The notes below the pieces were generated by a model. That model saw only the letters and a list, made by a program, of their open reading frames with translations. It was not told the origin of the DNA and ran no database searches. This document shows, piece by piece, positions 52,364 through 59,649 of a stretch of DNA of 64,000 nt. Position 1 is the first letter of the stretch. Every line of letters starts with the position of its first letter. This DNA is from Treponema sp. (lineage in GTDB: Bacteria; Spirochaetota; Spirochaetia; Treponematales; Treponemataceae): the NCBI RefSeq assembly GCF_017430385.1, contig NZ_JAFRNB010000185.1:1-64000 (forward strand), read 5' to 3'. The position numbers were made by a program, and so were the translations under genes.

Positions 52364-53519
52364 GTTTCTTCATTTTCTTGCGGTTGTCGGGCTTGTGATT
52401 GCCGGAATTATTGCAGTTGTCTCGCTTTTTGCCTTCGTTTTTTTGAAGACATGGAAGCCCTTTGGCGGAAAGGCGGGCAAAACTGACCGCAAGAATTATG
52501 CAGAGCGGGCGGAAAATTTTGACGGAAAGAAGTTCCATAATATTGAGGAATTTCCAACTCTGTCGATGCAGAAAAATCCTGCTCCGGACCCGCTCACTTT
52601 TTCAAAGAAAAATCCACGGCCTGATTTTGACTTTCCTGTAAAAATACCCGATTTTATGAATCAGGAAGATAAAAATAACCGTCTTTCGCCAGAAAAATTC
52701 CGAGTCACATGGTTCGGGCATTCCAGTCTTCTTTTGCAGATGCATGGGCTGAACATTCTGATTGATCCGGTTTTTTCAGAAATGATTTCGCCGGTTTCGT
52801 TCGTGGGGAGCAGGAGATTTTCAAAGCCGCCTGTTTCTGTCGCTGACTTGCCAGAAATCGATATTCTTCTTCAGACTCACGACCATTATGACCATTTGGA
52901 CTACGATGTTATCCGCGAAATCGACAAAAAGGTAAAAAAATATATCGTTCCGCTTGGTGTGGAAAACCATTTGGAGCGGTGGGGCGTAAAATCTTCGAAA
53001 ATCACGAATATGGCCTGGTGGGAAGAAACTGACGTTGACGGTTTGATGATTGCCTGCACTCCGGCCCAGCATTTTTCTGGCAGGCATTTGACAGACAACA
53101 TGGCGACTCTTTGGTGCAGCTGGGTTTTAAAAGATGAATTTTATCAGATTTTTGAAAGCGGTGACTCTGGTTTTGGCTCTCACTGGCAGAAAATCCACGA
53201 TAAGTACGGAGATTTTGACTTTGCGATGATGGAATGTGGCCAGTACGATGTTCAGTGGCCGCGGGTCCATTCATTCCCGGAGCAGTCTGTTGAAGCCGCA
53301 AGAATTCTTGGAGCAAAAATTGCGATGCCGATTCATTGGGGTGCGATTATTCTTTCACGGCACGGCTGGGATGACCCGGTGGAGCGTTTTTTGCTCGCTG
53401 CAGAAAAAGAAGAAATCACCGTGATGACGCCATACATCGGCCAGACGGCAAATATCGAAACGCCCATGCTTTTTACGGAAAGATGGTGGCGAAGAAGGGA
53501 AATTTCTTTGCTACGGTAG
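52356..53519 (+). CDS. Membrane-anchored MBL-fold metallohydrolase (NAPE-PLD/UlaG-like)
   Basis: 387 residues from ATG 52356, which overlaps the prfA stop by 8 bp. One N-terminal membrane helix (FLHFLAVVGLVIAGIIAVVS) is followed by the metallo-beta-lactamase domain: VTWFGHSSLLLQMHGLNILI, LLQTHDHYDHLDYD (HxHxDH metal motif), CTPAQHFSGRH and AMPIHWGAI. This arrangement fits the lipoprotein/NAPE-PLD-like group (COG2220). The substrate is unknown, perhaps a phospholipid. It lies between prfA and prmC, apparently in one operon. Confidence 0.88.
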   Translation: MRKFLHFLAVVGLVIAGIIAVVSLFAFVFLKTWKPFGGKAGKTDRKNYAERAENFDGKKFHNIEEFPTLSMQKNPAPDPLTFSKKNPRPDFDFPVKIPDFMNQEDKNNRLSPEKFRVTWFGHSSLLLQMHGLNILIDPVFSEMISPVSFVGSRRFSKPPVSVADLPEIDILLQTHDHYDHLDYDVIREIDKKVKKYIVPLGVENHLERWGVKSSKITNMAWWEETDVDGLMIACTPAQHFSGRHLTDNMATLWCSWVLKDEFYQIFESGDSGFGSHWQKIHDKYGDFDFAMMECGQYDVQWPRVHSFPEQSVEAARILGAKIAMPIHWGAIILSRHGWDDPVERFLLAAEKEEITVMTPYIGQTANIETPMLFTERWWRRREISLLR

Positions 53520-53609
53520 GGAGCCGGTCGCGAAGCGAACAAACTCGTGAAACGAGTTTGTAGGCGAGTATCGGTGAAGGCTATGCTTGAACCGTGCAGG
53601 AGAAATATT

Positions 53610-54566
53610 GTGAAAATTCAGCAGGCAAAAATCTACGGAAAAAATGAACTGACTTCATCTCCAACTTCTGAGCTTGATACGGCGGTGCTCTTGCAGCACA
53701 TTACGGGCTTTGACAAGACGCATCTTCTTTTGAACCGTGACTATGAATTGACTCAGAAGCAGGAAGCGGATTTTTTGACTGCGATTGAAAAGCGAAAGAC
53801 AGGTTTACCTGTTGCATACATCACAGGTCACAAGGAATTTTTCGGACTGGATTTTTATGTCACGCCTGATGTTCTGATTCCCAAGCCAGACACGGAACTT
53901 CTTGTAGAGCTTGCACTTGATGCGCTTGAAGATAAATTCCGTGCAAAGCCTGACGCAATCCCTACTGTCTGTGACATGTGCACTGGAAGCGGCTGCGTGG
54001 GTCTTTCCATTGCGAAAACGCTTGCAGACAAGGCTGGTGAGAAAAAAGAAACCACAGATTACACAGATTACACAGATTACACAGATTACACAGATTCCCG
54101 GCGATTGAGTTTTACTTTGGTTGATATAAGCGAGAAAGCACTGGCTATTGCGCGGAAAAATTGTGTGGGGCTTGGCATGGATACTGCAAATTTCCACTTT
54201 ATCCAGTCAAATCTCTTTGAAAATGTGCTGCCGACATTCGACCTGATTGTTACGAATCCGCCGTATGTTCCTCATTCAGAAAGCCTGGAGCTTTTGAAGG
54301 ACGGACGGAGCGAGCCTCTTCTGGCCCTTGACGGCGACGTGGATGAAGTGGGGGAGGTGAGCGGAACGAATGACGGACTTGCCTTGATTCGTCGTCTTGT
54401 GCCACAGTGCTACGAGCATTTGAACCGAAACGGAGTGCTGATTATGGAAACCGGCGAATACAATGCCGAAGAAACGGCCAAACTTTTTAAGCAGGCGGGC
54501 TTTCGCAATGTTAAAATTGAATACGACATGAACGAAATGATGCGGGATGTCGTGGGAGTGAAATAG
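53610..54566 (+). CDS. prmC: Release factor glutamine methyltransferase
   Basis: 318 residues from GTG 53610, chosen because AGGAGA lies 8 bp before it; the frame is open to 53547 but without a ribosome site. It methylates the Gln of the GGQ motif in RF1 and RF2. Blocks: GLPVAYITGHKEFFGLDFYV, VLIPKPDTELLVELALD (where most family members have RPDTE), the SAM site CDMCTGSGCVGLSIA and the substrate motif NPPYVP. Residues after ADKAGEKKE carry TTDYTDYTDYTDYTD, a 9-bp DNA repeat inserted in frame between the SAM-binding strands. Its partner gene prfA is two genes upstream. Confidence 0.94.
   Translation: MKIQQAKIYGKNELTSSPTSELDTAVLLQHITGFDKTHLLLNRDYELTQKQEADFLTAIEKRKTGLPVAYITGHKEFFGLDFYVTPDVLIPKPDTELLVELALDALEDKFRAKPDAIPTVCDMCTGSGCVGLSIAKTLADKAGEKKETTDYTDYTDYTDYTDSRRLSFTLVDISEKALAIARKNCVGLGMDTANFHFIQSNLFENVLPTFDLIVTNPPYVPHSESLELLKDGRSEPLLALDGDVDEVGEVSGTNDGLALIRRLVPQCYEHLNRNGVLIMETGEYNAEETAKLFKQAGFRNVKIEYDMNEMMRDVVGVK
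54052..54096. repeat. 9-bp tandem repeat (ACACAGATT) inside prmC
   Basis: Five units of CACAGATTA, preceded by GAAAC and followed by CCCGG. It is the same array, with matching flanks, as in the radical SAM gene at 19878-19912, but read in a different frame (Thr-Asp-Tyr rather than Gln-Ile-Thr). Confidence 0.92.
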
Positions 54567-54567
54567 C

Positions 54568-54596
54568 TTGATTTTTATGCAGTTAAAGTTTATATT
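54568..54596 (+). promoter_or_regulatory. Promoter of the candidate antitoxin RNA
   Basis: TTGATT (54568-54573), 17-bp spacer, TATATT (54591-54596). Transcription should start near 54603. Confidence 0.7.
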
Positions 54597-54602
54597 GAAA
54601 GC

Positions 54603-54701
54603 AGGTAGTAACTACGATTGAGTGGTTACCCCTACGGTTGTTTTACGGCATTAAGCCGAAAGTCCGCTAAGTGTTGCGACCACAAGGCGGACTATTTTTT
54701 T
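54603..54701 (+). ncRNA. Candidate type I antitoxin RNA
   Basis: From the promoter at 54568 to a terminator: stem AGTCCGC/GCGGACT (54661-54693) and seven T (54695-54701). About 100 nt, with no coding frame. It runs towards the holin-like toxin gene on the other strand and would overlap the toxin mRNA's 3' part. The terminator also works for leftward transcription because an A-run precedes the stem. An inverted repeat, AGGTAGTAACT, lies at 54603 and again (as complement) near 54866-54877, flanking the locus. Confidence 0.6.
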
Positions 54702-54711
54702 ATGCGATCAA

Positions 54712-54795
54712 TCATTTCTTTCGAAAGAGAGAAAGCACACCAATAATCAAACTGGCAACAGAGATGCAAAGCATCACAATGTCATAAGTTGTCAT
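54712..54795 (-). CDS. Small holin-like type I toxin
   Basis: 27 residues: a short polar start (MTTYD), one hydrophobic helix (IVMLCISVASLIIGVLSLF) and a basic end (RKK). This is the layout of the short putative holin-like toxin (TxpA/Hol_Tox) peptides, which insert into the inner membrane. A strong ribosome site, AAGGGGG, lies 9-10 bp before the ATG. The gene faces a convergent small RNA. Too short for usual gene finders. Function inferred from layout and context; no test here. Confidence 0.72.
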   Translation of the reverse strand: MTTYDIVMLCISVASLIIGVLSLFRKK

Positions 54796-54947
54796 ACTGG
54801 ACAGCCCCCTTCTTCAAGTATTTCAGTTTATCGCAACTGATTGAATGAGGGGGAAGCCACCTTTGAAGTTACTACCTGTATGCTAACTTTAGCAAAATTT
54901 GATATATTTGTATAGTTTATTTTAACAATTTTTTCTATAATTTTTGT

Positions 54948-55769
54948 ATGACACCATTGGAAAAATATTACAATAAATTTAAGGAAGATCACAGGCTCAC
55001 AACCCGGCACGGAATCGTGGAATTTACGGTTTCGATGAAGCATATTCACGACTGCGTTGAACTTGTGCGCGCCGGCATTTCGACTTCGCTCAATGAACGG
55101 CGGCAAAATCAGGAAATCAAACTGCTCGATGTTGGGGCTGGAACAGGCCGTTATTCGGTGGCTTTAAGTCGAGAAGGTTTTGATGTGACGGCGGTGGAAC
55201 TGGTTGCTCACAATCTGGAGATTTTACGGGGCAAGCACGAAAATGTCAAAAGCTGGCAGGGGGACGCCCGCGACCTGCATTTTTTGAGCGACGAAACATT
55301 TGATGTGACGCTTCTTTTTGGCCCCATGTACCATTTGCACTCTGACGAAGACAGGCTTTCGGCATTGAACGAAGCAAAACGAGTCACAAAAAAAGGCGGA
55401 TTTATCCTCGTGGCTTATCTGATGAACGAATATGCGGTTTTAAGCTATTGTTTCCGCGAAGGAAAAATCAAAGAAGTGCTTGAAAAAGGCACTTTGACGG
55501 CTGATTTTCACACGATTACGAATATCAACGATGACTTGTACAGCTACACGCGCCTTGAAGACATGTCTCGGCTCAACGAAAAAGCGGGCTTAGAGCGAGT
55601 GAAAGTCTTTGCACCAGACGGAGCGGCCGATTACATGAGGCGTGAACTGAACGCGCTTGACGAAGAAAGTTTTGAGCATTTTATTGAATATCAGATGGCA
55701 GTATGCGAGCGGCCGGATTTACTCGGAGCAAGCTCCCACACAGTGGATGTGCTTAGAAAAAGCAAATAA
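54948..55769 (+). CDS. Class I SAM-dependent methyltransferase
   Basis: 273 residues. Motif I is LLDVGAGTGRYSVALSREG (~61-79), followed by VTAVELVAHNLEIL, WQGDARDLHFL and the motif IV region LLFGPMYHLHSDEDR. The C-terminal half (~175-273) is variable and likely binds the substrate, which cannot be told from sequence. TATAAT at 54936-54941 lies only 6 bp before the ATG and no ribosome site is visible, which hints at a leaderless mRNA, though the -35 is poor. Confidence 0.88.
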   Translation: MTPLEKYYNKFKEDHRLTTRHGIVEFTVSMKHIHDCVELVRAGISTSLNERRQNQEIKLLDVGAGTGRYSVALSREGFDVTAVELVAHNLEILRGKHENVKSWQGDARDLHFLSDETFDVTLLFGPMYHLHSDEDRLSALNEAKRVTKKGGFILVAYLMNEYAVLSYCFREGKIKEVLEKGTLTADFHTITNINDDLYSYTRLEDMSRLNEKAGLERVKVFAPDGAADYMRRELNALDEESFEHFIEYQMAVCERPDLLGASSHTVDVLRKSK

Positions 55770-55857
55770 TTCAGAAAATTATCAAGAAAGTGCCCACACG
55801 AACGCGATCAGAATACAGAGTGACAAAGCCAGCAATGCAACAATTAATCAAGGAAAC

Positions 55858-55945
55858 GCCCACACGGATGTGGGCAAAAGCAAGTTGACCCGCAAGAATT
55901 TTAGACCGTAGAGCGGTCTAAAATTCTTGTCACGACAGGATGTCG
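55858..55945 (+). repeat. GGA-loop triple-hairpin element after the methyltransferase gene
   Basis: GCCCACACGGATGTGGGC (55858-55875, exact ACANGGANGT match at the tip), a 15-bp stem CAAGAATTTTAGACC and complement (55893-55929), and CGACAGGATGTCG (55933-55945). The last hairpin overlaps the 3' end of the convergent small gene. Confidence 0.85.
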
Positions 55946-56178
55946 ATCATTTCCCGGAAGAAGTGATTTTCAATCCGTGCCTCGTTCATGAATTCCCCGA
56001 ATGAGGCATATTTTTTGCCCATAAAACGTTCGCCGAAGACAATCAAATCGTTGCCCTTGTCGTCGCGGTCGTAGGTGAGGTTGTAGTTTTTGCCGTTGTA
56101 AGTGAATTCAAATTCCTTTTTAGTATTTATCAGAAAAATCAAATCATCTTTGGTCATTTTAGTTCGTTTCCTTGACAT
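55930..56178 (-). CDS. Small protein of unknown function
   Basis: 82 residues, possibly starting at the second Met (residue 8). Charged and without signal peptide or membrane helix; it has a beta-hairpin-like FEFTYNGKNYNLTYDRDD and a helical C-terminus FGEFMNEARIENHFFREMID. No family recognised. It is 72 bp downstream of another orphan gene on the same strand; a hairpin GCCGTCC/GGACGG lies between (56210-56268 region). Its last codons overlap a GGA-loop hairpin. Confidence 0.6.
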   Translation of the reverse strand: MSRKRTKMTKDDLIFLINTKKEFEFTYNGKNYNLTYDRDDKGNDLIVFGERFMGKKYASFGEFMNEARIENHFFREMIDILS

Positions 56179-56250
56179 TAAAGTCCTTTATGCTATAATA
56201 AAATCAGAGCCGTCCAATAGAACTGCGTTATTTCCATTTTGGTTAGCGCA

Positions 56251-56661
56251 CTAGAGTTGAGGACGGTTTGATTTTTTTAAATCATCAAGATAGTGATGAT
56301 AGTATATTCGGCGATCACCGTGTGTTGCAACTATAATTTTTATACTGATAACCGCATTAAAATCTTTTTCATCAATTTCTAGCGGACATTCATAATATTC
56401 AAAGCTTGGAGCATTTTTTAGCTCTGAATGAATATTTTTTTCAGCATGAGTATATTTTGCTTTTTTTAGAATTTGAGTTAAAAGAGAAATTGATTTTATT
56501 TGTTCTTCAGATTTCGATTTAGAAAACCATTCATCAATCCCTTGTGCTGATATTTCTATTAAATTTCCGCTTAATTCATTAATTACAGAAGTTCCCCTAA
56601 GATTTTCCTTTGCCCATTTATAAAGAGTGCGTTTTAATGTAAACAGTTCATCTTTGGTCAT
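56251..56661 (-). CDS. Orphan protein resembling LPD3-type (polyvalent protein-associated) domain
   Basis: 136 residues. The central pattern GIDEWFSKSKSEEQIKSISL, ILKKAKYTHAEKN and the later AVISIKIIVATHGDRRIYYH resembles the LPD3 domain found in large phage and plasmid polyvalent proteins. There it is thought to be an RNase-like or effector-like module; I am not certain of this match. It is soluble, has no signal peptide and lies next to a small charged gene on the same strand, so a toxin-antidote pair is possible (inference only). The region is AT-rich relative to its neighbours, a hint of transfer. Confidence 0.55.
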   Translation of the reverse strand: MTKDELFTLKRTLYKWAKENLRGTSVINELSGNLIEISAQGIDEWFSKSKSEEQIKSISLLTQILKKAKYTHAEKNIHSELKNAPSFEYYECPLEIDEKDFNAVISIKIIVATHGDRRIYYHHYLDDLKKSNRPQL

Positions 56662-56691
56662 TAAATCTCCTGGGAGCCATGCGTTAGGGAT

Positions 56692-56775
56692 TGTAGCGGC
56701 TTGTTCCGTAGCGCAGCGTAGGAATGGAGCGTTAGCGGAACCGCGGAAAGCCCGACGGCGAAGCCGGAACGCCCT
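56692..56775. repeat. GC-rich palindromic repeat, copy 2 (with 16952)
   Basis: ATGCGTTAGGG, TAGCGG, AATGGAGCG, GCGGAACCGCGGA, GCCCGACGG and GGAACGCCC in order, matching the reverse complement of 16952-17050. Confidence 0.7.
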
Positions 56776-56815
56776 TCGTTTTTGGCATTATCTATGGACG
56801 CCCAATTTCTCACTT

Positions 56816-58420
56816 CTAATTCCTCATTCCCAACTTTTGTACGATTTTTGCTGCGACTTTTTCGCCGTCCATTGCGGAGCTGCCGATTCCGCCTGAGTAG
56901 CCTGAGCCTTCGCCTGCCGGGTAGAGATTTTTGATTCCTTCACATTCCAGCGTTTCTTTGTTGCGCGTGATTCGGACTGGGGTGCTTGTTCGGGTTTCAC
57001 TTGCGATTAAAAGTGCGTCCTCTGAGATGAATCCGTGCATGTTTTTGTCAAAGTCTCGGAAGCCCTGTTCAAGCCGGCTGCTGATTTCAGGTGGAAGCCA
57101 TTTGTCGAGGCGGCTTGCGACTACGCCCGGTTTGTAGCTTGTTTGTGGCAATTCGGTTGAATCTTTGTGGCTTAAAAAATCCGTGAGTTTTTGTGCCGGT
57201 GCGAACTGACCTTTTCCCTGTCGGAATGTTTCTTCTTCGAGCCAGGTTCGCCAGTAAAGGCCTGCTAGGGCAGGGCAGCCTGCTTTTTTTGCCTCTTCCT
57301 GATATTCGGCCGGGATGTCCTCTGGGCGGCGTTCAACGACGATTGCCGCATCGCTCCACTGACTGTTTCGGCCTGAACTTGACATTCCGTTGATTACGAT
57401 TTGATTTTCTGCTGTTGCGCATGGAACGACATATCCGCCCGGGCACATGCAGAAGCTGTAAACGCCGCGTTCTTCGACTTGGGTTGTGAGCCTGTATTCT
57501 GCTGCCTGTGGCATTGGTTTTCCGTGGAACTGGATTGAGTCAATTAATGCCCGTGGATGCTCGACACGAACGCCGACTGCGAAAGTTTTTGCTTCGAGGG
57601 AATTAGGTGAGATTTTCGCAATCATTTTGTAGATGTCCACGGCTGAGTGTCCTGTCGCGAGAATGACCGCATCGCCTGTGAGTGAAAATTCTTCGCCGCT
57701 TCGGAGATTTTTGAGATTTACGCCTTTTGCAGAACCGTTTTCTACGATTAAATTGGTGCAGAGCGTGTCAAAATAGAATTCTCCGCCAAGTTCGATGATT
57801 TTTTTGCGCATTCCGCTGATGATTCCGGGAAGTTTGTCAGTGCCGATGTGCGGGTGTGCGTCTGTGAGAATTTTTTCGCTTGCACCGAATTCCACGAAAA
57901 TGCGGTAGATTTTTCCGATGTCGCCGCGTTTGTTGCTTCGGGTGTAGAGTTTTCCGTCTGAGAAAGTGCCTGCTCCGCCTTCACCAAAGCAGAAATTTGA
58001 CTGGGCGTTGAGTTTTCCGCTAGATTCAAGTTCTTCGACATCATTTTTGCGCTCGTCAGTGCAGCTTCCGCGTTCGATAACAACAGGTTTGATTCCGTCT
58101 TCGAGCAATCTGAATGCCGCATAAAGGCCCGCAGGTCCTGAGCCGATGATGATGACCGAGTGCTCTCCGCCAGCCTTTTTCCAGACAGGAAGAGTTTCTC
58201 CGTCTCCGTTCGGTTCTTCACCGATGTAAACTTTGTATCGCAAAATAATTTTGATTTGTCCGTGTCGTGCGTCGATTGATTTTTTTACGAAAACGCTCGT
58301 GACTTCATTTTTTTTGAAAGAGATTCCTTTTTTGTCGAGAGCCTTGAAGATTTCCGCATTTATGAGAGCCTGATTTTTTTCGTCGTTCGGCTTAACTGTA
58401 ATCGAAATGTCTGTGTTCAT
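56816..58420 (-). CDS. FAD-dependent dehydrogenase/oxidoreductase (COG2509 type)
   Basis: 534 residues. An N-terminal ~85-residue domain precedes the FAD-binding motif VIIIGSGPAGLYAAFRLLE (~89-107). Further marks are QSNFCFGEGGAGTFSDGKLYTR, AVILATGHSAVDIYKM (second nucleotide contact), VEERGVYSFCMCPGGYVVP and the C-terminal LYPAGEGSGYSGGIGSSAMDG. It fits a family of putative FAD dehydrogenases with unknown substrate. It appears to be a single-gene unit. Confidence 0.9.
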   Translation of the reverse strand: MNTDISITVKPNDEKNQALINAEIFKALDKKGISFKKNEVTSVFVKKSIDARHGQIKIILRYKVYIGEEPNGDGETLPVWKKAGGEHSVIIIGSGPAGLYAAFRLLEDGIKPVVIERGSCTDERKNDVEELESSGKLNAQSNFCFGEGGAGTFSDGKLYTRSNKRGDIGKIYRIFVEFGASEKILTDAHPHIGTDKLPGIISGMRKKIIELGGEFYFDTLCTNLIVENGSAKGVNLKNLRSGEEFSLTGDAVILATGHSAVDIYKMIAKISPNSLEAKTFAVGVRVEHPRALIDSIQFHGKPMPQAAEYRLTTQVEERGVYSFCMCPGGYVVPCATAENQIVINGMSSSGRNSQWSDAAIVVERRPEDIPAEYQEEAKKAGCPALAGLYWRTWLEEETFRQGKGQFAPAQKLTDFLSHKDSTELPQTSYKPGVVASRLDKWLPPEISSRLEQGFRDFDKNMHGFISEDALLIASETRTSTPVRITRNKETLECEGIKNLYPAGEGSGYSGGIGSSAMDGEKVAAKIVQKLGMRN

Positions 58421-58447
58421 TCTTGGAATTATAGCGATTTTTTTTAG

Positions 58448-58567
58448 CGCAATCCACTGGCTACCGCCCTTCCGCCGTTCGGTAACCCTCAGCCGCTTCC
58501 TTCGCTCGCTTGCGCTCGTTCAGTCCAGTGGCCGCCTTCGGCGCGGCTTCACGGCGGGCGCGGCATT
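58448..58567. repeat. GC-rich intergenic repeat starting GCGCAATC (with 33568)
   Basis: Nested palindromes (CCACTGG...CCAGTGG; GCGGCTTCACGGCGGGCGCGG) between the FAD gene and the LysR gene. It shares its start and end with 33568-33673. Confidence 0.6.
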
Positions 58568-59459
58568 ATCTCATCTTGTCCAGGACTTCGTTTACAGCGT
58601 TTCGGATTTTTTTGAGTGATTCACTTCCTGTGATTTCCTTTTTTTGGATGAATCCGACTTCGTAGTAGCCAAGTGCGTTTCCGGCAGAAAGACATGCAAA
58701 GCCTTTGTTGTACGGGCCGTTTGTCAAAACGATGTGCGGAATAAGCCCGATTCCAATTCCGAGCTGAACGAGTGCCATGATTGCCTCGTTTCCTTCTGTT
58801 TCGGCGGCAATTTCGGGCTTAACATTGCGGCTTGCAACCCAAGTGTCAAACCTTTCGCGGGCAAGACCTGTTTTCGGAAGAATGAGCGGAACCGAAGAAA
58901 CGATGTCCTGCGGACTGCCAGAAACATTTTCGTATTTTCCGCCGATGCTGGCTGCAAAGACAAGCGGAGTTCTGCGGATTGGGAGCGTGTCAAAACCGCT
59001 GAGTCCTGTTTCCGGGATTGCGGCAACGGCAAGCTCTGCCCGCCCCTCTTTTACGGCACTGATTGCGCCAGCCGGGTCGCCGGTCTCGATTTCAAGGTGA
59101 ATCTGCGGATATTTTTCGGAGAGTTCTTTTAAAAATGGCGGCATGATTGTATAACATGCCGTTACCGAAGCGTAAACATGGAGCGAACCGGACACTTCAT
59201 CGCCAGTAGCTTTGAATGAATTGAGTATATCTTCCTGCTCGTCGAGGCACTTTTTTGCAAATCGGGCAAAATCTGCTCCCTGTGGCGTAAGCTTGACCTC
59301 GCGGTTGTTGCGTTCAAGCAGAATCGTGCCGCTCTCATCTTCGAGTCGGGAAATGAGTCGGCTCAAAGCAGACGGACTAAGATTCACTTTTTCCGCCGTA
59401 TGCGCGAAATGCAAAGTCTGAGAAAGGTTAAGAAAGGCGTTAAGTTCGAAGAAATCCAT
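58566..59459 (-). CDS. LysR family regulator, IlvY-like
   Basis: 297 residues. The N-terminal winged helix (MDFFELNAFLNLSQTLHFAHTAEKVNLSPSAL in parts, ~1-60) is followed by the co-inducer domain. Similarity to IlvY runs along the protein: SGSLHVYASVTACYTIMPPF, ETGDPAGAISAVKEGRAELA and the late IGIGLIPHIVL. IlvY activates ilvC in other bacteria; no ilv gene lies beside it here, while proC is 190 bp upstream on the same strand. So its target is open. The protein ends at the GC-rich intergenic repeat. Confidence 0.85.
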   Translation of the reverse strand: MDFFELNAFLNLSQTLHFAHTAEKVNLSPSALSRLISRLEDESGTILLERNNREVKLTPQGADFARFAKKCLDEQEDILNSFKATGDEVSGSLHVYASVTACYTIMPPFLKELSEKYPQIHLEIETGDPAGAISAVKEGRAELAVAAIPETGLSGFDTLPIRRTPLVFAASIGGKYENVSGSPQDIVSSVPLILPKTGLARERFDTWVASRNVKPEIAAETEGNEAIMALVQLGIGIGLIPHIVLTNGPYNKGFACLSAGNALGYYEVGFIQKKEITGSESLKKIRNAVNEVLDKMR

Positions 59460-59477
59460 GTTGAATCTCCGTAAAAG

Positions 59478-59565
59478 CCCTACAGGATGTAGGGTCTGAG
59501 CAAAGAGAGAATTTTCTGAAAGAAAATTCTCGTACGAATCAAAAAATCCATGGATGGATTTTTTG
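59478..59565 (+). repeat. GGA-loop triple-hairpin element upstream of the IlvY-like gene
   Basis: CCCTACAGGATGTAGGG (59478-59494, with ACAGGATGT), GAGAATTTTCT/AGAAAATTCTC (59507-59531) and a 12-bp stem with CCATGGATGG tip (59540-59565). Same order and near-identical centre as the copy at 42961. Confidence 0.85.
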
Positions 59566-59649
59566 TTCGAAGAAGTCCATAGTTTTGGAAGAAAAAGAGA
59601 TTGAAAGAGGAAAAGAAACCTTTTTTGAAAAGGTGGCGTTTCCTCTTTT

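Noticed and set aside
54051..54096. CRISPR array at the repeated ACACAGATT units in prmC
   Set aside because: Units are 9 bp with no spacers; it is a simple tandem repeat within a coding frame.
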